A stretch of 64,000 bases of DNA from Bacillus sp. MRMR6 (GTDB lineage Bacteria > Bacillota > Bacilli > Bacillales > Cytobacillaceae), in NCBI RefSeq assembly GCF_001940785.1, contig NZ_MSLS01000011.1, forward strand, positions 1-64,000. The letters are read 5' to 3'. Shown piece by piece: positions 51,767 through 59,586 of this stretch; the stretch's first letter is position 1; every line of letters begins with the position of its first letter. The notes beneath the pieces are model-generated. The model made no database searches. It had not been told where the DNA came from and was given only the letters and a program-made list of their open reading frames with translations. The translations under genes were made by a program, and so were the position numbers.

Positions 51767-51816
51767 TAATTAAACGTTTGATTACCTTACATTGTTACTA
51801 ATTAACCGTTTGATTA
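51767..51816. promoter_or_regulatory. Second pair of TetR-operator-like palindromes
   Basis: TAATTAAACGTTTGATTA (51767-51784) and TAATTAACCGTTTGATTA (51799-51816), centres 32 bp apart. They match the perfect palindrome at 1901 with 1 and 2 differences. No nearby gene starts here: the toxin remnant ends upstream and the PfpI gene ends downstream, so their target is not obvious. Confidence 0.4.
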
Positions 51817-51858
51817 GAAATAGGGGGGGCCCTTGTGTTACACGTTTCTCAAAATAAT

Positions 51859-51892
51859 GTACGGTCACTACAGATTTCCTGCAGTGACGTAC
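51859..51892 (-). terminator. Hairpin after the PfpI gene
   Basis: GTACGGTCACT (51859-51869) and AGTGACGTAC (51883-51892) pair with a one-base bulge; only a weak T-rich run follows on the minus strand. Confidence 0.55.
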
Positions 51893-51900
51893 TCACACAT

Positions 51901-52425
51901 TTATCTTTGTTCTAATACACTGATGAATTCTCTCATATAATCAGGGAGATCCGGCGGACGGCGGCTTGATACTAGGTGTCCGTCTGTTACTACTGGCTCG
52001 TCTAACCAAGTCGCTCCTGCATTTTCCATATCATCCCGGATTCCAGGTGTACTTGTTATGGTTTTACCATTAAGAATCTTTGCAGAAATGAGCACCCAGC
52101 CAGCATGGCAAATTTGACCAATTACCTTTTCACTTGCATTCATTTCCTGTAAAAGTGAAAGTACTTCTGGAAAACGACGGATTTTATCCGGAGCCCATCC
52201 CCCTGGTACTAAAATCGCATCGTAATCATCAGCTTTTACATCGTAATAAGCGTAATCAGATTGGGCGGGAACTCCATATTTCCCTATATATTCTTTGCCG
52301 GCCACTTCTCCTGCAAGATGGACGACGGCTCCTTCTTCCCGAAGTCGGTAAATAGGATACCAAAGCTCTAAGTCTTCAAAATCATGATGTACTAGGCTAA
52401 TCACTTTCTTTCCTTCTAATCTCAT
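51901..52425 (-). CDS. DJ-1/PfpI-family protein
   Basis: 174 residues, class I glutamine-amidotransferase-like fold of the PfpI type: Glu17 in 'DFEDLELW', nucleophile elbow 'GQICHAGWVL' with Cys106-His107, and 'PGGWAPDKIRR'. The E-C-H arrangement marks PfpI proteases / DJ-1 deglycase-type stress proteins. It likely acts on damaged proteins or glycated products. RBS AGGGAA lies 9 bp before ATG 52425. Monocistronic. Confidence 0.88.
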   Translation of the reverse strand: MRLEGKKVISLVHHDFEDLELWYPIYRLREEGAVVHLAGEVAGKEYIGKYGVPAQSDYAYYDVKADDYDAILVPGGWAPDKIRRFPEVLSLLQEMNASEKVIGQICHAGWVLISAKILNGKTITSTPGIRDDMENAGATWLDEPVVTDGHLVSSRRPPDLPDYMREFISVLEQR

Positions 52426-52613
52426 AAAATCAATTCCCTTCTAAACAATTGTAAAACTCTACCTTAGAAAGTCCATTTTTTAAGCATGGCCTTAAAGACA
52501 AAATAGTCTAATCTGTAGGATTTTGCAACCGCCCTGCCTCTCAAAAACAAAGCGGTGCTTCCCCTAGCGCTTCGATCATATTAATTCATTGTGGTTTTAA
52601 CTTTCAATGTCCA

Positions 52614-52808
52614 CTAATGAGAGCCCATTCTCTTCAAATTAATGAGATCGCTATTATACCTCGCTAATTGTGCTTGTAGGACTTTTATATAATTCATCAT
52701 CGCCATTCTTACTATTGAAGGGTAATAACGGCTGTTAAGTTCCAATTCGCATTCCTCTAAATCCATCTTTTTTACTGCTATAATCTTAGTTAACTCCTCT
52801 TTCCCCAT
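52614..52808 (-). CDS. Small coiled-coil protein of unknown function
   Basis: 64 residues from ATG 52808: 'MGKEELTKIIAVKKMDLEEC' and two helices with heptad spacing ending 'LARYNSDLINLKRM'. The size suggests a Spo0E-like two-helix protein, but the S-x-E-L-D signature is absent, so I do not assign it. It follows the XRE gene by 11 bp on the same strand, so the two form an operon. Confidence 0.6.
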   Translation of the reverse strand: MGKEELTKIIAVKKMDLEECELELNSRYYPSIVRMAMMNYIKVLQAQLARYNSDLINLKRMGSH

Positions 52809-52819
52809 CGTTCATCCTC

Positions 52820-53047
52820 CTACATATCAAAAAAGTCATCGTAGTTTATATTTGGATCAAATTTTTTCAGAAAATGGATGATTTTCTTGGCTGTGCTCAT
52901 TGTGGGTTGATGGCCGTCATCTGAACATAAACGGCTTATGGTGGCAGGACTAACACCTGATTTCTCCAATTCCTTTTGACTGATCCCGCGTTGATCAATA
53001 AACTGGCCTAATTTTGATCGCTCTTTCCCCAGGCCAAACCATTCCAA
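52820..53047 (-). CDS. Small XRE-family transcriptional regulator
   Basis: 75 residues, mostly one Cro/C1-type helix-turn-helix: 'LGQFIDQRGISQKELEKSGV' then 'SPATISRLCSDDGHQPTMST' and a closing helix. TTG 53047 has GGAGGTG about 8 bp upstream. Its upstream region, including a TATAAT box and an inverted repeat, is duplicated near 57054-57126. It may regulate itself and the downstream coiled-coil gene. Confidence 0.8.
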   Translation of the reverse strand: MEWFGLGKERSKLGQFIDQRGISQKELEKSGVSPATISRLCSDDGHQPTMSTAKKIIHFLKKFDPNINYDDFFDM

Positions 53048-53080
53048 ATTCCTACACCTCCAAGTATCTTTCTATAGCTC

Positions 53081-53151
53081 AAGGATGGACAAAGTTTTGA
53101 TAGATTATACTAAGTAATTTCATCTCTGAAATATTTTTTCATAGATGATGC
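53081..53151. repeat. Direct repeat copy A (XRE gene upstream region)
   Basis: 71 bp nearly identical to 57054-57126: three substitutions and a two-base length change. It contains a minus-strand TATAAT and an imperfect inverted repeat (TCATCT..TGAA with TTCA..AGATGA, 53120-53149). Weaker similarity extends to the RBS of the XRE gene, so it is the promoter and leader of that gene. Confidence 0.85.
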
Positions 53152-53246
53152 AGCATATATGATGATTTTAACCACAAAGAAAGCCACCAATTGGAATTAG
53201 TGACTTCTTATTAATAGGATTTAGTTCTTCAAGGTACTTTTCCCAT

Positions 53247-53984
53247 TTAAAATGTACTGCTAATTTTATTACTACTTGTTTTAGACCTTTTGCTTTTACT
53301 TTTTAATATTTGAGAATAAGCATTTATGATGACATTGCTAGCCTTCCCATTTTCGATATACACAATCCTGTCTGCCAAAGCTTCTGCATCAGCATGATCA
53401 TGAGTTACAAAGATGGAAGTAATCCCTGTCTTTTTTAGGATGGTTTTCAGTTCATCTCTAATCTTTTCCTGCAGATTGGCATCAAGGTTACTAAATGGCT
53501 CATCTAATAGTAATAACGAAGGCTCTGGTGCAAGTGCTCTAGCGAGCGCCACCCGTTGTTGCTGCCCTCCGCTTAATTCATATGGATACCGATCCTTGTA
53601 ATCTGTTAAGTTGATAAGCGTCAACATTTCTTCAAGATGCTCTTCCTTTTTCTTTCGGCTCATTTTTCTCAACCCAAATGTAATATTCTTAGCGACTGTC
53701 ATATGAGGGAATAGAGCATAATCTTGAAAAACCATTCCGACTCCCCTTTTTTCTGGCGGAGTAAAATGAAGATCATTCACCACAACCCTGCCATTAATCA
53801 TAATCGAACCATTATTAGGTGTTTCTAACCCGGCGATCAATCTTAAAATAGTGCTTTTTCCACTTCCGCTTTCACCTAGAATGGAAATAATCTCACCATT
53901 TGCAATATCTAATGAAAAATCCTTAATCGTAGCTTCTTTTGTATTTCGGTATTTATACAGCAAATTTTGTATTTGTACAAACAT
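53247..53984 (-). CDS. Iron(III) ABC transporter ATPase
   Basis: 245 residues. Walker A 'GESGSGKST', 'MVFQDYALFPHMTV', signature '[19 protein letters not shown]', Walker B 'LLLLDEPFSNLD', switch 'FVTHDHADAEALADR'. It resembles FbpC/FutC/AfuC; the C-terminal regulatory domain is shortened to a basic Ser/Lys-rich tail, so TOBE-mediated regulation is missing. Last gene of the Fur-controlled operon; its start overlaps the permease stop. Confidence 0.9.
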   Translation of the reverse strand: MFVQIQNLLYKYRNTKEATIKDFSLDIANGEIISILGESGSGKSTILRLIAGLETPNNGSIMINGRVVVNDLHFTPPEKRGVGMVFQDYALFPHMTVAKNITFGLRKMSRKKKEEHLEEMLTLINLTDYKDRYPYELSGGQQQRVALARALAPEPSLLLLDEPFSNLDANLQEKIRDELKTILKKTGITSIFVTHDHADAEALADRIVYIENGKASNVIINAYSQILKSKSKRSKTSSNKISSTF

Positions 53985-55633
53985 TAGCTATACTCCCTTT
54001 CTAGTACTTTATGGAAAACAAAAATACAAAGGCCGCTTATTAAAATGATCATAAGAGATGCTATGGAAGCTTCTTGTACTCTTTCATCATTAGCATACTT
54101 AAAGGCCTGCGTTGCCAAGGTTGAAAAGTTAAACGGCTGTAAAAACAAGGTTAACGGTAATTCTTTTAAAATATCGACAAATACAAGAATAAAACCACTA
54201 AAGATCGCCCCTCTTAACATCGGTATATCGATCATAAAGAAGGTTTGAACGCTTGATGAACCTAGCATTCTCGATGCTTCTGAAAAATTGCTTCCGACTT
54301 TTTCAAAGCCTGACTCAATAGAATTATAGCCAATGGCCAAAAAGCGGATAATATAAGCAGACACTAACATTACCAGACTTGTTCTCAATACAAGACCTGG
54401 CTCTAAATTGAACTTTGCCAAAATATTAAAAATATAGCTGTCTAGTGCTAAAAAGAGTGAAATGACTCCAATGGCAATCGCCGCACCGGGTATAGAGTAG
54501 CCGAGAGTTGTAATTCTTGAAATAACCTTCGTCATCGTTCCTTGATGAAGACGGGTATAGTTAGAAATAATTAAAGAAATCAGCACGATAAAGACTGTCC
54601 CAACTAAAGCCACAAAGATTGAATTGAATGCCAGTGTGATAAAACCTCTATTGAAAACCTTCTCGTACGTCATCATTGCCCACTTCAGTAATTGCAATAG
54701 CGGAACAATAAAGGCGATGCTGAAGATACCAAAACAATAAGCGAATGCTAACCAAGCTTTTATTCCTATTAATTTTTTCGGTTGGATTGGCCTCACCTTC
54801 GTTGTAGAGTAGCTAAAGCGTTTCCGTCCTCTAATTATTTTTTCTAACACTAATACGGTTATAACAATAACCATTAATGTACCTGCTAATCTTAGCGCAG
54901 AATCGAGGTCCTTCATTCCATACCATGTACGAAAAATAGCAGTACTGAAGGTTTGGATCCCAAAGTAACTGACAACGCCATAATCGTTCAAAACCTCGAG
55001 AATAACCAAAGTTACACTTCCGACAATCGCACCTCTTGAAATCGGCAAGGCAACCCGAAAAAAGACTCCGAATGGACTTGCCCCAAGCAGCGTGGCATTT
55101 TCAATAACCGATGCTGACTGATTTTGCAGAAAGCTTTTCGTAATCGTGTATACATAGGGATATAAGCACATGGAGAAAATAAATATTGCACCTTGAATTG
55201 TCATAATATTAAAGTAGCTCTGGTTTACTTGAACATCAAAGGAATTTCTTAAGGTTGATTGGATCGTCCCTGTATAGTTAACGATTCCATGGTAGGTGTA
55301 TGCTGCGATATAGGGAGGTACGGCCAAGGGTAAGATCAATGTCCATTTTAAAAAATTCCTAAATGGGAATAGATACATCGTTACTAACCATGCTAGACTT
55401 GTGCCGATTATTGTCGTTCCAATAGCTGTAAATAGTATGATCGTGACGGTGTTACCTATATAATCTCTCATTAAGAATTCTTTAATATGCTGCCAATTTT
55501 CATTTGGCTCTGTAAATAATTGGAAACCTATTAGCAGGTTGGGGATTAAAATGATCGTAACGAGTAGGAGGCTAAGCATTGACCATATATTTAGTTGCTG
55601 TTTCATCTGACGGATAATTTTCAATGCTAGCAC
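53984..55633 (-). CDS. Iron(III) ABC transporter permease (fused, two-domain)
   Basis: 549 residues with about 12 membrane helices and two EAA-type loops ('ENATLLGASPFGVFFRVALP' and 'EASRMLGSSSVQTFFMIDIP'), i.e. two permease domains in one chain as in FbpB/AfuB/SfuB. 'LKELPLTLFLQPFNFSTLA' is typical for the iron subfamily. It moves Fe(III) delivered by the binding protein into the cytoplasm. A hairpin (55679-55707) lies between it and the binding-protein gene. Confidence 0.9.
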   Translation of the reverse strand: MLALKIIRQMKQQLNIWSMLSLLLVTIILIPNLLIGFQLFTEPNENWQHIKEFLMRDYIGNTVTIILFTAIGTTIIGTSLAWLVTMYLFPFRNFLKWTLILPLAVPPYIAAYTYHGIVNYTGTIQSTLRNSFDVQVNQSYFNIMTIQGAIFIFSMCLYPYVYTITKSFLQNQSASVIENATLLGASPFGVFFRVALPISRGAIVGSVTLVILEVLNDYGVVSYFGIQTFSTAIFRTWYGMKDLDSALRLAGTLMVIVITVLVLEKIIRGRKRFSYSTTKVRPIQPKKLIGIKAWLAFAYCFGIFSIAFIVPLLQLLKWAMMTYEKVFNRGFITLAFNSIFVALVGTVFIVLISLIISNYTRLHQGTMTKVISRITTLGYSIPGAAIAIGVISLFLALDSYIFNILAKFNLEPGLVLRTSLVMLVSAYIIRFLAIGYNSIESGFEKVGSNFSEASRMLGSSSVQTFFMIDIPMLRGAIFSGFILVFVDILKELPLTLFLQPFNFSTLATQAFKYANDERVQEASIASLMIILISGLCIFVFHKVLEREYS

Positions 55634-55678
55634 ATCCTATTTTATATTTATTTACCTATTGGGATATGAATAAATATG

Positions 55679-55707
55679 TACCGTATCATCAATTATGATA
55701 CGGTACA
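55679..55707 (-). other. Intercistronic hairpin in the iron operon
   Basis: GTACCGTATCAT (55679-55690) and ATGATACGGTAC (55696-55707) pair perfectly over 12 bp, loop CAATT. No U-tract follows on the minus strand. Probably limits read-through or protects the binding-protein mRNA. Confidence 0.75.
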
Positions 55708-55726
55708 AGTATTTGTTAGAGCAATT

Positions 55727-56824
55727 CTATTTCCAACCAACTTCATTAAAAATTTTGATGGCTTGCTGTTGGTTTTTACCTAAGACTGATAGTTTAATAT
55801 CTTGTTCTTTAAACTTACCCCAAGATTTCAGTAAATCAGAGGCTTCTACATTTGGGTTAGCTGGGAATTCATAGTTTACCTCAGCAAATTGGCCTTGCGC
55901 TTGTTCACTTGATAAAAACTCTATAAATTTAATTGCATTATCTACATTTTTCGCATGCTTCGTAACGGCGATTGCACTTACATTAATGTGTGTCCCAGTT
56001 GTCTCTTGGTTAGGGAAGAACACGCCAACATTTTCAGCTACTTTTACTTCTTCAGGGTCTTCAGAATTCAACATTAGACCAATATAGTACGTATTCATAA
56101 TTGCCACATCTGCTTCACCAGCCACAACTGCCTTTGCTTGGTCACGATCATTTCCTTGCGGCTCTCTTGCCATGTTATCTGTAAAGCCTTGTGCCCATTC
56201 TTTAGCGCCTTCCTCACCCATCACTTCAATAAAGGAAGACAATAATGAAATGTTGTACATATTCTCAGAAGTTCGAGAAACAACTTTACCTTTCCATTCA
56301 GGCTGTGTTAACGCCTCATAAGTGGACAATTCAGAAGGATTTACACGGTCCTTTGCGTACACAAGCACACGTGCTCTTTTTGCCATACCGAACCATGTAT
56401 TGTCCTCATCACGTAATTTTTCAGGAATATTCTTGGTGATAACATCACTTTTTACAGATTGAAGTAAATCAGATTCTTTCGCAACATGTAAATTACCTGC
56501 ATCAGCTGTAAAGAATAGGTCAGCTTCTGTTGATTCTCCCTCAATATTTAAACGTTCCATTAACTCGTCGCCTTTTCCTTCAACAACATTTACTTTAATA
56601 CCAGTTTGCTCTTCAAAAATTTTATATAATTCAACATCTGACTCATAATGACGGCTTGTATATAGATTAACAACACCTGGCTCTTTTTTTTCTACTTCTT
56701 CTTTCGAAGCGTTGGATTCTGATCCTGTTGTTGTCTTGTTTTGTGTTTCAGAACTGGAGCAGCCAACCAATGCTACTATTGATAATAATAAGATAAGACC
56801 TAAACTAATTAATTTCTTTCTCAT
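55727..56824 (-). CDS. Iron(III)-binding lipoprotein
   Basis: 365 residues, lipobox 'ALVGCSS' (Cys22), Ser/Lys/Glu linker, then an FbpA/FutA-like ferric-binding fold: 'NLYTSRHYESDVELYKIFEE', 'NTYYIGLMLNS' with the paired Tyr that bind Fe(III), and 'TGTHINVSAIAVTKHAKNVD'. Captures ferric iron outside the membrane. First gene of the operon, with two Fur boxes immediately upstream. Confidence 0.92.
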   Translation of the reverse strand: MRKKLISLGLILLLSIVALVGCSSSETQNKTTTGSESNASKEEVEKKEPGVVNLYTSRHYESDVELYKIFEEQTGIKVNVVEGKGDELMERLNIEGESTEADLFFTADAGNLHVAKESDLLQSVKSDVITKNIPEKLRDEDNTWFGMAKRARVLVYAKDRVNPSELSTYEALTQPEWKGKVVSRTSENMYNISLLSSFIEVMGEEGAKEWAQGFTDNMAREPQGNDRDQAKAVVAGEADVAIMNTYYIGLMLNSEDPEEVKVAENVGVFFPNQETTGTHINVSAIAVTKHAKNVDNAIKFIEFLSSEQAQGQFAEVNYEFPANPNVEASDLLKSWGKFKEQDIKLSVLGKNQQQAIKIFNEVGWK

Positions 56825-56848
56825 ATTGCACCCCGTTTTAATTAATAA

Positions 56849-56892
56849 TGAGAATCACTCTCATCTACTATTATTAATGATTATCATTCTCA
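56849..56892 (-). promoter_or_regulatory. Two Fur boxes
   Basis: TGAGAATCACTCTCA (56849-56863) and TGATTATCATTCTCA (56878-56892) both fit the 7-1-7 Fur consensus TGATAATNATTATCA (12 and 13 of 15 or so). They sit 25-68 bp upstream of the ferric-binding gene, predicting repression by iron. Confidence 0.9.
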
Positions 56893-57053
56893 AGTCAACG
56901 AAATTCTGATAATGAAGTTAATTAAAAATACTAACGTTCACAAATTGTTAATATTTAAAATGTCAGGTGAAAAATTGGTCACGAAACTCAAATGATATTA
57001 ACAATAGAACAAACACTCCAATCCTCTTCACCTCCAAATCATTTTTAAAACAC

Positions 57054-57126
57054 AAGGATGGACGAAGTTTTTTGATAGATTATACTAACTAGTTTCATCT
57101 CTGAAATATTTTTTCATAGATGATGT
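57054..57126. repeat. Direct repeat copy B
   Basis: 73 bp matching 53081-53151 with three substitutions and two extra T. Same orientation as copy A. On the minus strand it leads to GGAGGTG and a TTG-led stub that stops after seven codons. It looks like a duplicated XRE promoter whose gene is lost, on the other side of the iron operon. Confidence 0.85.
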
Positions 57127-57235
57127 AACCTGGACAGCCCACTTCCCTTTTGTTTAGTTATTTTAATAATCATTTTAAGACAATAGGAAACAATAAATTA
57201 GATAACTCCAAAAATCAGAAATTGAGGTTTGCAAA

Positions 57236-58537
57236 ATGGGTAGATATAAAAACTTTATTTTAATTCTTGGGCAATGGATTTTTCTCGGAAGCGTAATTGG
57301 TATCATCGTTGGTTCGACCACTACTTTCCTTTTGGAAACAAATGATTATCTTGGGGATGTAAGGATGAAAAGGGATTGGCTATTCCTCTTTCTCCCCTTT
57401 GCTGGAATCATTATAGGATACATTTATATGAACTACGGAAAGGTATTCGTGAATAACATATTAAACGATTCTGCAGAATTAAATAATCTCGTGATTGACT
57501 CCGTTCATGGGGAAAAAATGGTACCACGGAGAATGGGACTGATTGTCTATTTTGGTACTTTTCTTACAGTCTTATTTGGAGGTTCTACAGGAAGAGAAGG
57601 AGCAGCTGTCCAAATGGGAGGTAGTGTCGCTTCAGCAGTGATTAAATTTTTTAAAGTCAATCAACTCGATACTAAAATTCTAATGATGAGCGGTATAAGT
57701 GCTGGTTTTGGCGCTGCCTTTGGAACGCCAATAACTGGTGCGGTTTTTGGGATGGAAATGGCTGCTCTAGGAAAGCTGAAATTCGAAGCACTTGTTCCTT
57801 GTCTAGTTGCGAGCTTTGTTGGTCATTATACAACAACTGCTGCCTGGGGGCATAAACACGAAGAATTCATCATCCAAACGATCCCAGAAATATCTGTTAT
57901 TACATTTTTAAAAGTGATCCTCGTTTCTATTATTTTCAGCCTGATAAGTGTTTTGTACTGCCAGTTGAGACATGGTATCCAAAACTTTTCCGAGAAGCTT
58001 TTTAAAAAAAATCATATGAAACGAGCCTTTGTCGGCGGACTGGTCGTCATCCTATTAACTTTATTAGTTGGAACACAAGATTACAATGGTCGAAGCTTGG
58101 AGATGTTAGAGCAAGCTTTCAAGGAAGACGTTCCTCCCTTTGCCTTCTTAGCTAAACTAGTATTTACCGCAGTAACACTTGGGAGTGGCTTTGTTGGCGG
58201 AGAAGCTATACCTTTGTTCTTCATGGGGGCAACCTTAGGGAACACTCTGCACTCATTCATTGATTTGCCTTTGTCATTTCTAGCTGCATTAGGATTAATT
58301 GCTGCTTTTTGCGGCGGTGCCAATACCCCGATTGCAGCTTTTCTTTTAGCAATGGAGTTTTTTGATGGAAAAGGACTAGAGTACTTCTTTATTGCTTGTA
58401 TCGTTAGTTATTTATTCTCAGGCCATCATGGGCTATGGCCTTCTCAGAAAATGTATGAGCCTAAGAGCAGGCTGTATCAAATTCCTCTGGCAGAAACGAT
58501 TGAAAAGGTTGAAAAAAAGAAGAAGAAGAAAACATAA
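57236..58537 (+). CDS. ClC-family channel/antiporter, fluoride (CLC-F) type
   Basis: 433 residues, about 10-12 membrane helices. The gating-glutamate motif is 'GREGAAVQMGGS' (119-130) and a second selectivity loop is 'GSGFVGGEAIPLFFMGATLG'. The classical 'GSGIP' chloride motif is absent; the corresponding place reads 'GEKMVPRRMG', as in the CLC-F fluoride/proton antiporters, where Met replaces Ser. So fluoride export is more likely than chloride transport. No fluoride riboswitch was recognised upstream. A Lys-rich tail ends the protein. It is followed 24 bp later by a YetF-like gene. Confidence 0.82.
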   Translation: MGRYKNFILILGQWIFLGSVIGIIVGSTTTFLLETNDYLGDVRMKRDWLFLFLPFAGIIIGYIYMNYGKVFVNNILNDSAELNNLVIDSVHGEKMVPRRMGLIVYFGTFLTVLFGGSTGREGAAVQMGGSVASAVIKFFKVNQLDTKILMMSGISAGFGAAFGTPITGAVFGMEMAALGKLKFEALVPCLVASFVGHYTTTAAWGHKHEEFIIQTIPEISVITFLKVILVSIIFSLISVLYCQLRHGIQNFSEKLFKKNHMKRAFVGGLVVILLTLLVGTQDYNGRSLEMLEQAFKEDVPPFAFLAKLVFTAVTLGSGFVGGEAIPLFFMGATLGNTLHSFIDLPLSFLAALGLIAAFCGGANTPIAAFLLAMEFFDGKGLEYFFIACIVSYLFSGHHGLWPSQKMYEPKSRLYQIPLAETIEKVEKKKKKKT

Positions 58538-58561
58538 ATACATGATGAAAGGGGTATGTCG

Positions 58562-59173
58562 TTGGATTTAAACTTCATTTGGAAATCTGTCGTCATTGTC
58601 ATAGGCGGAGTTCTAATATTACGGTTAGCTGGCAGAAAATCCATCTCACAGCTTACCGTTGCTCAAACTGTCATGATGGTTGCCGTTGGGTCATTAATTA
58701 TTCAGCCTGTTGGTGACAGGAACATTTGGATTACATTGATAATCACATTTTTAATGGTGCTTACTCTTATTTTGATTGAGTATATCGTTTTAAAATCAAA
58801 TGCTTTTGAGACTTTTATTTATGGAAAATCACGGGTAGTAGTCGAAAATGGACAAATTAATAAGAGAAATTTAAAAAAGCTCCGATTAACCGTTGATATG
58901 CTAGAGGTACGAATGAGACAACAAAACATACAAAATATCAGTGACTTACAATGGGCAACCATCGAAACGAACGGCCAGTTAGGATATATGTTAAAGCCGG
59001 ATAAACAATATGCTACTAAAGAAGATATACAGTTGCTAAAATCGATGATTGAATTACACCTACCTAATTCCTCTACTGAAATCTCACTAACTCAACAACA
59101 TGAGTCAGATAACATATTTACTGAAGTTAAAAATAGAAAGCATTTTGAAAAACCTAAAGAGGATTTGGATTAA
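58562..59173 (+). CDS. YetF-family (DUF421) membrane protein
   Basis: About 203 residues from TTG 58562; AAAGGGG lies 7 bp upstream, while ATG 58556 abuts it. Three membrane helices (about 7-25, 35-50, 55-75), then the cytoplasmic DUF421 domain with 'YGKSRVVVENGQI', 'LRLTVDMLEVRMRQQNIQNI' and 'WATIETNGQLGYMLKP'. It is shorter than the copy at 3806 and lacks the extended C-terminal part. Probably co-transcribed with the ClC gene. Confidence 0.85.
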   Translation: MDLNFIWKSVVIVIGGVLILRLAGRKSISQLTVAQTVMMVAVGSLIIQPVGDRNIWITLIITFLMVLTLILIEYIVLKSNAFETFIYGKSRVVVENGQINKRNLKKLRLTVDMLEVRMRQQNIQNISDLQWATIETNGQLGYMLKPDKQYATKEDIQLLKSMIELHLPNSSTEISLTQQHESDNIFTEVKNRKHFEKPKEDLD

Positions 59174-59307
59174 CAGCTAAGTTTATTATTGACCGAAGCC
59201 AATATTGTCTAAAGGAAATTTTTTTCTCCAAGCTTGTTATAGATATAATTTTTAACTCCATTGAATAAATTGATAATAATAAATCTCACTGGAAAGGGGC
59301 TTGCCTG

Positions 59308-59415
59308 ATGGATGTCTGCATTTCTTGTGGAGAGGAATTGTCAATTATGGAGAGAAATCGAGCAGAATGCTGGGAGTGCAGGGATACGACAACAGAGGTA
59401 TATGAAGAGGAATAA
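59308..59415 (+). CDS. Zinc-ribbon peptide (YhfH-like)
   Basis: 35 residues from ATG 59308 with AAAGGGG 8 bp upstream. 'VCISCGEE' and 'AECWECRD' supply two Cys-x-x-Cys pairs for one zinc. Similar in size and layout to the YhfH type of Bacillus peptides. Function unknown. Confidence 0.55.
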   Translation: MDVCISCGEELSIMERNRAECWECRDTTTEVYEEE

Positions 59416-59472
59416 ATCGTACAAAGTTCTGTTAAAACAGGCTATTGGCTATGAAATGAAAAGTAGTTCCCC

Positions 59473-59505
59473 AAAAGACACCAATCCTCAACTGGTGTCT
59501 TTTCA
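59473..59505 (+). terminator. Terminator of the ClC-YetF-zinc ribbon group
   Basis: AAAAGACACCA (59473-59483) and TGGTGTCTTTT (59493-59503), a perfect 11-bp stem with terminal T-run. Confidence 0.85.
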
Positions 59506-59519
59506 ACTAGTATTGAAAA

Positions 59520-59550
59520 GAGACACCATCCACAGGGTATGTGATGTCTC
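59520..59550 (-). terminator. Possible terminator of opuD
   Basis: GAGACA (59520-59525) and TGTCTC (59545-59550) with GATG/CATC-type pairing next to them; on the minus strand TTTTC follows. Weak alone. Confidence 0.4.
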
Positions 59551-59586
59551 ACTTTAAACAACTGCAAATCAAGACATTTAAATAAT

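Noticed and set aside
52614-52808. Spo0E-type phosphatase
   Set aside because: The two-helix size fits, but the diagnostic S-x-E-L-D signature is absent, so only an unknown coiled-coil protein is reported.
57127-57235. Fluoride riboswitch before the CLC-F-like gene
   Set aside because: The GGxGATGGxxTTCGCC-like core of the crcB motif is not visible.
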